A stretch of DNA of 64,000 bases, taken from assembly GCA_958295885.1 (NCBI GenBank), contig OY282380.1, positions 372,001 through 436,000 on the forward strand, given 5' to 3'. This document shows positions 56,918 through 64,000 of the stretch, piece after piece (the stretch's first letter is position 1; each line of letters begins with the position of its first letter). This DNA is from Arenicellales bacterium (GTDB taxonomy: Bacteria; Pseudomonadota; Gammaproteobacteria; Arenicellales; JAJDZL01). The notes beneath the pieces were generated by a model. The model was not told the DNA's origin, did no database searches, and saw nothing but the letters and a program-made list of their open reading frames with translations. The position numbers and the translations under genes are program-made.

Positions 56918-57498
56918 TGCCAAAGAAAATACTGCACCAAACCCGCCAATTTATATTTTTACGACACGGGCAAACGAATGCGAACCTTCTCAATATCGCC
57001 TCAGGTGGAGATACGGACCCCAAACTAACCGAGTTGGGTTGTGTGCAAGCCCATAAAGCTGCTCAATCTTTAATTCACCATCAGATCAAGCCAAGTCTGA
57101 TTCTAACCTCCCCTTTAGCTCGCAACATTGAAACAGCGGAGATTGTCAATGAATATTTTCACTTGGACTGCATCATCGACAATGCGTTGACAGAACGTTT
57201 TCTCGGTGATTGGAACCATGTCAGTTCAGATATCGTCAATCCGAAACTAAGCGCGGGCCACACACCGCCCAATGGCGAGAGTGCAGAGGAATTCCGAATT
57301 CGGATCGTAAATTTTCTTACAGCCCAAACTTCACTTTACTACAGTCTTCCGCTGATCATTGGCAGTAGAGGAATTGCGCGCGTACTGCTTGAGATGGTCC
57401 AGGCTAAGAATGCTCATCTCTTTCCGAATGGAAAGCTTTTGAAGATCACACTTGCAGATTCAGAAGACTTTCAGGTCAAGAGCATTGAATTATTCTAG
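56917..57498 (+). CDS. Histidine phosphatase (phosphoglycerate-mutase-like)
   Basis: 193 residues. The RHG signature is in IFLRHGQTNANLLN, with the phospho-accepting histidine; TSPLARNIETAEIV, GESAEEFRIRIVNFL and a later IIGSRGIARVLLEM follow. In the last block the second conserved His of the family (usually SHG) is replaced: the sequence reads GSRG, so catalysis may be weak or altered. The family includes metabolic phosphatases, SixA-like and cobalamin phosphatases. Co-translated with the alpha/beta hydrolase through a TAATG overlap. Substrate unknown. Confidence 0.82.
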   Translation: MPKKILHQTRQFIFLRHGQTNANLLNIASGGDTDPKLTELGCVQAHKAAQSLIHHQIKPSLILTSPLARNIETAEIVNEYFHLDCIIDNALTERFLGDWNHVSSDIVNPKLSAGHTPPNGESAEEFRIRIVNFLTAQTSLYYSLPLIIGSRGIARVLLEMVQAKNAHLFPNGKLLKITLADSEDFQVKSIELF

Positions 57499-57611
57499 TC
57501 TTTGGTTTGAACTGATTCTAATCTGACTTTACCAGCAACGGAATAAATGTTGTGAATATCAATACGAATTATGTGCATATGTTCATTCGAATGTCCGGTA
57601 CGAGTGCGATG

Positions 57612-58212
57612 TCAAAACGAATAAATGCGGCTGCTCACAGCCGCCGGATATGAGAAAAGGTCCTCAGCCGTTCCTTTTTTTGCGATTCGGACGGACAACC
57701 TTGCGGCTGAGCTGGAAGCCACCCAGATAACCCTAGCGGATCGGATGATCCATTTGCTTGAAAGTAAATGGGAAGTCACTCCCGCGTGTAGACATGCCAT
57801 CTCGCAGATAGAATGGGCACCGGTAGCATGGATTGATTGTACAGTCAGCTTTTGCCCGAGTTCACAGTCCGCAGCCCTGTTCGTCAATTCGCGTGTGTGG
57901 ATAATTTTCAGGCGCAGGCGTACGTCATGACTCGCAGCCTTCGACAATCTACATGACACACGGCACAAAATGACTGTAGTCGGTTTCAAACTGTTTGGTA
58001 CGGGCGCTGTAGTGCGGGCATTGAGGCTGTGGGTTTCGCCAAAGCGTCGTTGAAGAAGCCAAGAACGACGGCGGCTTGCAAGAAGAAAACGGAATAGGCC
58101 ACCATGCCGAGTCGCCAAAGCCGCAACGGACATTGGCGCCAATGCCCGAATCTTGCAGTTGTTGGAAGTGCTGACGCAGCTGCTGAATGAAGATATCGAC
58201 CGCAAGTTTCAC
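57612..58212 (-). pseudogene. Probable transposase remnant
   Basis: The minus strand from 58212 reads FIQQLRQHFQQLQDSGIGAN and VRCGFGDSA, then in another frame MVAYSVFFLQAAVVLGFFND, a pattern I associate with the N-terminus of a transposase family (DSALSAFSVFFLQSPSFL-like). Further on the frames are broken and only scattered fragments remain. The family is not named with confidence; the region could be another kind of decayed gene. The rest of 57499-58407 holds no supported gene. Confidence 0.4.
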
Positions 58213-58407
58213 GGCCGATATTTATATCAGAAACCGTTCAAATATAAAAGTTAAATAATTACAATGACTTACTATACACTACAAGCATCAATTCAAAACT
58301 AAAATCCCGGAACTGGAACTGCTTGCATAGTGAAGAAATCACACTTCATCGTGCAAATTCACACTAGTGCTACGCACGCATACGAGCACAATATTAAACT
58401 CACTCGG

Positions 58408-58743
58408 TCAAACCACTGCAGCTATCGCTTCGTCTCGGGAATTGTGTGTCGGAATGATTTTGCTGAAACCACTAATTTCGAATACATCTTTGACGGTATG
58501 TGAAATCTCACACATGCCAAACTTGATGTTTCGACTTCTTAGTGTCTTAGCAAGCAGTAATATGACTCGCAAACCAGCACTGCTAATATAAGTCAAGTTG
58601 TTCAACTGTAGAATTACAGCATTGTCTGAATCATTAATCGCGCCGTTAATTTCAGATTGAAATTGAAGTGCATTTTGGCCGTCAATTCGACCACCCGGAA
58701 TCAATATCAGAGTATTGCCGTTTCTTTCAGTTGGGATTTCCAT
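58408..58743 (-). CDS. STAS-domain anti-sigma factor antagonist (RsbV/SpoIIAA-like)
   Basis: 111 residues forming a single STAS domain. The phosphorylatable serine lies in LTYISSAGLRVILLLAK, the usual D/Y-x-S-S-x-G-L motif. The protein would bind the RsbW-like kinase when unphosphorylated and be reset by the SpoIIE phosphatase. It is 2.6 kb from the kinase gene, on the opposite strand, with an eroded transposon-like stretch between, which may have split an original cluster. It follows amt by 53 bp on the same strand. Confidence 0.9.
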   Translation of the reverse strand: MEIPTERNGNTLILIPGGRIDGQNALQFQSEINGAINDSDNAVILQLNNLTYISSAGLRVILLLAKTLRSRNIKFGMCEISHTVKDVFEISGFSKIIPTHNSRDEAIAAVV

Positions 58744-58796
58744 GATTACCTAATTCTCCATTAATATTTCAGTTGATTTTTCACAAAACAATAGGG

Positions 58797-60212
58797 CTAT
58801 TTAGTATCGTCGCTCAAAAACTCTTCGTATTCCTCATGATCAGGCATCAGCATAAATTCCGGATATGCTTCAATGCCAAGTTCCGCCACGTCCTGTCCAA
58901 GCAATTCGACAGTTTCAGATACGCGAAAACCCATAATCTTATCAAGAACTTTCCATAAGATCCATGACCCTATGAATGTGAACGCACCAATCGCCAAAAT
59001 ACCGACCAATTGTACCCACAAAGTTCCGCCTGCTACAATACAAACTGCAATTGTACCCCAAACTCCAGCAAAGAGGTGAGCTGGAATTGCGCCGACTACA
59101 TCATCAATTTTAAATCGTTCCAACAACATTATTCCAACTGTGGAAATTAAACCACCAACACCTCCAATCACGATCGCCCAAACATGATTGGTGATGTCAG
59201 GACCTGCAGTTATTGAAACCAGTCCGGCGATTGCACCATTCAACACCGCTAGCAGATCTACTCTGCCCAAGATTTGGCGAGAGACGGAGACAGCAACTAT
59301 TACACCAGCCGCCGCGGCTAAATTCGTATTGACCAGAACGATCGACATAGCAACGACATCGGCTGCAGAGCTCATCGCCAGTTGAGACCCACCGTTGAAT
59401 CCAAACCAACCAAGCCACAAAATGAATACACCCAACGTCACAGCCGGAACGTTTGACGGAGGCGTGTTCTTTACAGTGCCGTCTTTTCGAAATTTTCCCC
59501 ATCTGGCACCAACAACCATAGCACCAGCCAACGCAGCCCAACCGCCAGTCGAATGGACGATTGTTGATCCGGCAAAATCTTGAAAACCAAGTTGGTCCAA
59601 CCAACCACCGCCCCAAGTCCAAGCACCGACCGTCGGATAAAGAAATGCAGTCAATACAAATGTGAATGCAAAAAATGTCCACAATTTAACTCGTTCCGCG
59701 AGAGTACCAGAAATAATAGAAGCAGTTGTGGCGACGAAAACCATCTGAAAGAACCAATCCGACATGGTTGTATAACCATCTTCCACAACAGCTTCCAGCT
59801 GACCTGAGTCCCCTGCCAACAGTGCCAATTCCGCATCTGTCGAACTATAGAAAAACTTAAAGGTGCCGATCATATCTCCGACATCAATGTACATCAGGTT
59901 GTAACCGAACGTGAAATAGGCCAAACCAGCAATTGAGTAAAGTCCAATGTTCTTCAGACAGATGACAGACGCATTCTTGGTTCGTACTGACCCTGCTTCA
60001 AGCATTGTGAATCCAGCGCACATCCACATCACTAGAGCACCCCATAACAGGAACGAAAATGAATTAAAGATATAGCCGGCTTCGGCTTCAGCGGCTGCAT
60101 GTACATGTGTGGGAGCAAGAAAGACAACTAAGGCTGTGATCATCAGTTTGATGCTCAACTGATGATGCAGGCTAAAGAATCGAACATTTTGGGAATCGCT
60201 TACTGTTTTCAT
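58797..60212 (-). CDS. amt: Ammonium transporter
   Basis: 471 residues from the ATG at 60212, which has GAGGA about 7 nt upstream; the frame is open to 60254 but lacks support. An N-terminal signal-like hydrophobic segment ends at VHAAAEAEA, then eleven transmembrane helices follow. Typical Amt blocks are FTMLEAGSVRTKNASVICLK, AGSTIVHSTGGWAALAGAMV (with the first pore His) and GAIPAHLFAGVWGTIAVCIV (second pore His). It passes ammonium across the inner membrane. No glnK lies next to it. An insertion of a 142-bp element lies 84 bp upstream of the start. With the urease lost, ammonium uptake may be the remaining nitrogen route here. Confidence 0.95.
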   Translation of the reverse strand: MKTVSDSQNVRFFSLHHQLSIKLMITALVVFLAPTHVHAAAEAEAGYIFNSFSFLLWGALVMWMCAGFTMLEAGSVRTKNASVICLKNIGLYSIAGLAYFTFGYNLMYIDVGDMIGTFKFFYSSTDAELALLAGDSGQLEAVVEDGYTTMSDWFFQMVFVATTASIISGTLAERVKLWTFFAFTFVLTAFLYPTVGAWTWGGGWLDQLGFQDFAGSTIVHSTGGWAALAGAMVVGARWGKFRKDGTVKNTPPSNVPAVTLGVFILWLGWFGFNGGSQLAMSSAADVVAMSIVLVNTNLAAAAGVIVAVSVSRQILGRVDLLAVLNGAIAGLVSITAGPDITNHVWAIVIGGVGGLISTVGIMLLERFKIDDVVGAIPAHLFAGVWGTIAVCIVAGGTLWVQLVGILAIGAFTFIGSWILWKVLDKIMGFRVSETVELLGQDVAELGIEAYPEFMLMPDHEEYEEFLSDDTK

Positions 60213-60261
60213 CGTATTTCCTCTGGCACTGGATACGCTTAATGCTAACTTCAAATCTGAT

Positions 60262-60267
60262 TATAGC
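60262..60267 (-). promoter_or_regulatory. Possible -10 box of amt
   Basis: On the minus strand TATAAT lies at 60267-60262, 50 bp before the amt ATG. The corresponding -35 place falls in the target duplication of the inserted element and has no good consensus (CGAAAG at 60290-60285), so the original promoter may have been changed by the insertion. Confidence 0.3.
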
Positions 60268-60295
60268 GAATTTGGAAGTTCTATCTTTCGACCAG

Positions 60296-60437
60296 CAGGA
60301 GCGTCCCACGCTAAGCAAGTCAGTGCGAACTATCCGAACTTGTTTCATAATGAGCAAAATAGCCAAGTGGTGTGAGTGTCATTTTAGATGCCACCTGCCG
60401 GATTTTATGGATCAGATAATAGCATGGGAAACACCTG
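60296..60437 (-). mobile_element. 142-bp inverted-repeat element (family A), copy 2, upstream of amt
   Basis: On the minus strand it begins CAGGTGTTTCCCATGCT like copy 1 and ends with GCGTGGGACGCTCCTG. It has exactly the same length as the copy inside ureD. TTCGACCAG occurs on both sides (60287-60295 and 60438-60446), a 9-bp target-site duplication. No coding capacity. Being present in two unrelated places with fresh duplications shows that it moved by transposition. Confidence 0.92.
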
Positions 60438-60599
60438 TTCGACCAGTAATTCTAATTCGAATTTCGAGATATTTAACACTCTTATATAGTTTAAACATGG
60501 GAACTACTCGCCCCTAATCGGGCAGTCTAGTTCTTGGGGAAATTGACTTGGAGAGATTTTATTTGGATTGGTCGAGCATTTACACTGCACTGCCGTTGA

Positions 60600-62140
60600 A
60601 TGCGATTTGCAGCCTTGGCAGGACATCAACACTTCAGGCAGCTGGAAATACGGCAGCTGGCTTGAGCGTGAGTGACGTTTCGAAAGGATCCGGATATTTT
60701 CTGTTTGACTTTCGCCATTCGAATATCACGCTCGCTGCGATTGTTGGTGAACGGCACCTCGCGGCGCTTTGCAAAGCCTAGGATCTCGTCCTTGTAATCG
60801 ACGAACGCAAGCAGCAGTATTTCCGCCTCGGACATGAGGATGGGGCCTTTTTGCCTTCATTGAGGGTTGCGCGGCAACGCCTGTCAGACTGTGAAAGGAT
60901 TCTGGTATTCGTAGCAATCCCAATCAGAAGAAAGATTTTATATAAGTAATAACAATATGTAATATTTTCACTATCGACTTTAATTAACCTAAATTGGAAA
61001 TTCTTTCACAGTCTGCTGCTCACTTCCTCGAAGCGCGTTTCGCACAGTGTTTTGGTTTCAGCATCGGCTGCTTCCTGGCAAGTGTAAAGCAACAGCCGGC
61101 GCATCCTGATCGCCCAGTTGTGATGGTTCGCCTGCTTGATGTGCTTCAGATTCCGTAGTAAGTGAGCGCCGCACAGACTGTGATCGCAGTGGACTTTGTA
61201 TCGTTTGTCAAGTCAAAAAAATCTCCATGGAGTTTGCCGGCGACATCAAATTGTTGCAGGCAGTGGTGACGGTTTAAGGTGGTTTCGGCACGTACAAAGT
61301 GTTGTTTTGCAGCATCGTGCAAAGCACTTTGAGCAAGCGGTCGCCGACGCAGCGCGCAATAATGTTGATCGCATTGACTGCTTAGGCACTGCGTTTTCGA
61401 TGACACTTTTTCACTGCGATGTCGCCTCAAGAGCAGCTGTGAATACAGTGGATTTTCCGGTTCATCCGGATCGAGGTTTAATCGTCGTGCAGCATCGACA
61501 GGTTGAGCAGCCGTTCAATCGCTGCGCTTTCCCAATCGGCCAGCGCATGATGCAGACGACGGACTCATTTCAGAAGCGTTGCCTCAAAGATCTGCCGCCG
61601 GCTTATCAATTTGAACATCTGCGCGGTGCGCCGCAGCGGCACCATCCGCGAGATCAGAAGATCAGTGGCGAAGGCGACGATACCACTGCCGTTCTGAAGT
61701 GGTGCGGGCAGAGTCTCGGGAAATGACCCGCGGTTGATCTTCTGGCAGTTCGGACAACGCTTGATCTCGGCGTCGATGCGAGATTGCTTGGTCACGAACT
61801 CAATATTGACCAGCAGTCGCCGCTCGTGATCCTCGCTGGCTGCCTCGGAGAGGTCTGCTCGTCCATTTCGATGCGCACGTTGGCAATTCGCCGCGTTCGC
61901 GCTTCGGTCCCTTGCTCTTGGCACCTTTTCGGGATGGTGTGGTTTGATCAAACGGCGTCAGCAAACCCGGCAGGCTGGAACTGGCCAAGGTTTTCTTGGT
62001 ATTTTTCTCCAACAGCACCAAGATCAGCATTTACAGCGGCGTTTCGAACACCGTCGCGACTTGCGGCGTCACTTCGCCGCTGGCTTGAAGCGCAGCGAAT
62101 CGTGCGCGCGGCTCGGCCATCATCTCGTTAGGCGATTCCC
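60600..62140 (-). pseudogene. IS66-family transposase (TnpC-like), heavily decayed
   Basis: Blocks of the IS66 large transposase are found in order on the minus strand. RCPNCQKINRGSFPE and ISRMVPLRRTAQMFKLIS lie at about 61,760-61,590, ESAAIERLLNLSMLHDD near 61,540-61,490, and VHCDHSLCGAHLLRNLKHIK near 61,190-61,130. REVPFTNNRSERDIRMAKVK and QKISGSFRNVT come at about 60,770-60,660; the Asn-Asn-Arg-Ser-Glu-Arg block is the catalytic Glu region. Many frameshifts and stops interrupt the frame, and a roughly 130-bp element sits inside. The small accessory ORFs of IS66 are not recognisable. Confidence 0.85.
60885..61015 (+). mobile_element. Small AT-rich inverted-repeat element (family B), copy 1, inside the IS66 remnant
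   Basis: Left end CAGACTGTGAAAGGATT and right end AATTCTTTCACAGTCTG are nearly perfect complements. The interior is very AT-rich. On the minus strand the IS66 reading resumes across it (FEEVSSR before, QALPRNPQ after), so it is an insertion. I could not define a clear target duplication. Confidence 0.75.
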
Positions 62141-62148
62141 GCCTGAGA

Positions 62149-62274
62149 GACTGTGAAAGTATTGCCAAATTAGTTTAAATTAGTGGATTATGAATATAAA
62201 TCTCATTGATATAATTGATATTAATATTTGTTCTGATTCAGAAATCTACGAAAATGAGAATACTTTCACAGCCT
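62149..62274 (-). mobile_element. Small AT-rich inverted-repeat element (family B), copy 2
   Basis: Left end AGACTGTGAAAGTATT pairs with right end AATACTTTCACAGCCT. Reverse-complemented, it resembles copy 1 along its length: ATTCGTAG near one end versus TTTCGTAG, AATCAGAA in both, and TAATTTGGCAATACTTTCAC versus TAAATTGGAAATTCTTTCAC at the other. It separates the IS66 remnant from the methylase remnant. Confidence 0.75.
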
Positions 62275-62970
62275 CCTGCGCGCTGCCATCTGCAGTTCTG
62301 CCTTGACCGCCATGATCGCAGACAATGCCGCAAGGCGCTCGGCAAGCGGCATCTGACGATAACGCCGAGACCAGGTTCTCGCCCCTTCGCTTGATGCGCT
62401 GGCGCTCGGTGGCGTTTCGTCCCGCATAGCGGCACTAGTGCACTCGCTCCTGCTCGAAGTTGAACCACACTTTTTCGCACACCACCCCGGCCTGATTCAT
62501 CACCTGTACCGAGATGCTATGCCAGTCACCGATCAAATCGTCATACAGCTGGCTTGGATAACCGGACAGCATCACCTGACAGGGCAGTTGCTGCAACAGT
62601 CCGAGCAGCTGCACATGGTCTTCTCGTAGTCGTAAAGGCAGCGGTAACGAGCAGGTGACTTTCTGGTCGATTTCAGATACGGCGGATCCGCATAGACCGG
62701 CTCAGACCATCGAATTAAAAGTTCGACAGGTAGTGATGGCAGCAGCCGTGCACCAGCTCGACCGGATACTCGCAACTGAACCGATCGATGGCGCGGGCGT
62801 CTGCATCAATGCCAATATAGTGCTGCGCCGGCGGCTTTCGTTTCATGATGGCGCCACCCCCGAGATGCGCTTCGAGGCAGATCAAATGAGGCGGCATCAG
62901 CGCAATGATCGCCTGATACAGCCCGACCGTGGCCTTGGATCCCAAATTTGCGTCGCCCATCAATGCTTGG
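62275..62970 (-). pseudogene. Phage-type DNA adenine methylase remnant
   Basis: The minus frame from about 62963 has GLYQAIIALMPPHLICLEAH and LGGGAIMKRKPPAQHYIGID, the SAM-binding start of D12-class adenine methylases. In other frames VYADPPYLKSTRKSPARYR carries the catalytic DPPY motif, and QVMLSGYPSQLYDDLIGDWH, then NATERQRIKRRGENLV, form the C-terminal part. Frameshifts and stops break it. Such small methylases usually belong to prophages or plasmids and modify adenine in DNA. No companion nuclease or phage gene is recognised. Confidence 0.82.
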
Positions 62971-63670
62971 TGTTGATTCTAAACTATACGCATAAGATAG
63001 ACAATCAACACTCCAATGTCAAGGCGGTTGCAATCATGGCTTCGCATCACCTGACTCAACCAGATCACGATGCCTGTGCCCGTTTGATTCGGCGGTGGCG
63101 ATACTCCGCCGTCAAGACTGTTCAGATGGAGGGTGAGTAGATTCAAGTTTACTTGTAAAAATGGAGTGCACGCGGACAATGACACCGGGAATGTCAGATC
63201 GAAATACAGAGGCCAGAAACTGCTTCGATTTTGTACAGAAAACAAAGGAGTTGATCGCCAAGCAAGCGGGTACGTATGCTTTAACTTTCAACTAGTCGTT
63301 CCAATGATCATGCATCAGATAAAGTACTCGGATACAGTTACAGTACCGCTGAATAGGATGAACAGAGAGACGGGAGTTTCGGCGTAGCTGAGGGAAAGAA
63401 AGGCTACAATCAAGAGAACTTACACGGTGCTAAATTTAACACACTGCGGCACAGTCATGCCCGAGTGTACCGTTAGCGACCGACTGTTAAGCGTCGCTTG
63501 TGTGATGCTGGTAAATCATAGTGAGTTCAATCGCGATCTCATACAGTTTCGACTGGCTGCCGAGATATTGCTAAAACTAATGGAATGGACACTTTCCCCG
63601 GACGGAGTCGAAAAATAATCCACAGGCAGTCTGAATTGCCGACTGATTTTACAAGCAGCGGGAAAAGCCC
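62971..63670. other. Gene-poor stretch before the IS110 fragment
   Basis: Only short open frames without recognisable similarity on both strands. It is probably more eroded mobile-element sequence. Confidence 0.45.
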
Positions 63671-63814
63671 ATGAAAGCAAGTGAAGTTAGCAGCAACATT
63701 AACATAGTTGGAGTGGATTTGGCAAAAAACATGTTTCAGATTCACGCGCTCGATCTGGCCGTCAAGGTGATTTTGATGAAAAAGCTCAGATGCAGTTCGA
63801 TAACCGAAAGTTGA
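63671..63814 (+). pseudogene. IS110-family transposase N-terminal fragment
   Basis: 47 codons from an ATG at 63671. INIVGVDLAKNMFQIHALD is the conserved first strand of IS110 transposases, with the first catalytic Asp of the DEDD site, followed by VKVILMKKLRCSS and then a stop. The remaining roughly 280 residues are absent, so this is a truncated copy; nothing recognisable follows to the window end. Confidence 0.8.
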
Positions 63815-64000
63815 TGGATAGGAGTATCTGATGGACGCAATAAGTCTTCAATCGTGGGTACAAATCCATCGATTTTTTACGTTACAAATGGTAGGTAGTC
63901 CCCACTTTTGGGATGTACGGTAATCAGCCGAAATTTATACAAATGAAATAACGATCTATTTTCCAGCAAATTTCATGCGAAAACTCAGTTTTACCAAGCT

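Noticed and set aside
62275..62970. An active restriction-modification or phage methylase
   Set aside because: The motifs fall in several frames with stops between them, and no nuclease gene is near.

Overview
The window looks like a chromosome segment of a gammaproteobacterium. Gene neighbourhoods match those I know from Pseudomonas-like genomes: leuS-lptE-holA-proA-nadD-rsfS, yhdP next to a nitrilase, and trpG-trpD-trpC next to an OsmC gene. Base composition is moderate (I judge the mid-to-high 40s % GC, not computed). Intact housekeeping genes alternate with stretches of decayed genes, insertion-sequence remnants and short non-autonomous elements. Together with two ankyrin-repeat proteins this suggests a genome losing genes, perhaps of a host-associated bacterium; that lifestyle is inference.

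Layout. 1-2.6 kb: decayed ABC-transporter binding protein, an interrupted hypothetical gene and a DUF4338 remnant. 2.6-23.2 kb (all minus strand): nitrilase/exported protein/yhdP; rsfS-nadD-proA-holA-lptE-leuS; mrcB, a DUF2007 protein, a MazG-like pyrophosphohydrolase, cfa, a radical SAM protein, an AI-2E family permease; osmC-trpC-trpD-trpG. 23.5-26.3 kb: two ankyrin genes with a decayed second copy of trpG between them. 26.7-35.8 kb: enoyl-CoA hydratase, then a plus-strand propionate operon (propionyl-CoA synthetase, methylmalonyl-CoA mutase, propionyl-CoA carboxylase beta and alpha, methylmalonyl-CoA epimerase) carrying propionate to succinyl-CoA. 35.8-37.5 kb: remains of a urease operon (ureD, ureA, ureG; ureB, C, E, F gone). 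37.9-46.4 kb: malonyltransferase, two acyl-CoA synthetases, a multicopper oxidase, a decayed partial copy of that oxidase, and a phasin. 47.5-48.8 kb: broken IS1380-family transposase.

49.2-55.8 kb holds the most unusual system: a membrane sensor, a sensor-HAMP-MFS fusion, an orphan periplasmic binding protein, a membrane HAMP/SpoIIE phosphatase and an RsbW-like kinase, all in one plus-strand run. A STAS anti-sigma antagonist lies 2.6 kb away. This reads as a membrane-coupled partner-switching pathway. It is followed by an alpha/beta hydrolase, a histidine phosphatase and an ammonium transporter.

60.3-63.8 kb is a mobile-element graveyard: a broken IS66 transposase invaded by a small inverted-repeat element, a second copy of that element next to a decayed DNA adenine methylase, and an IS110 fragment. 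A different 142-bp element with 9-10 bp target duplications occurs twice, once inside ureD and once directly upstream of amt. No rRNA, tRNA or CRISPR array was recognised.
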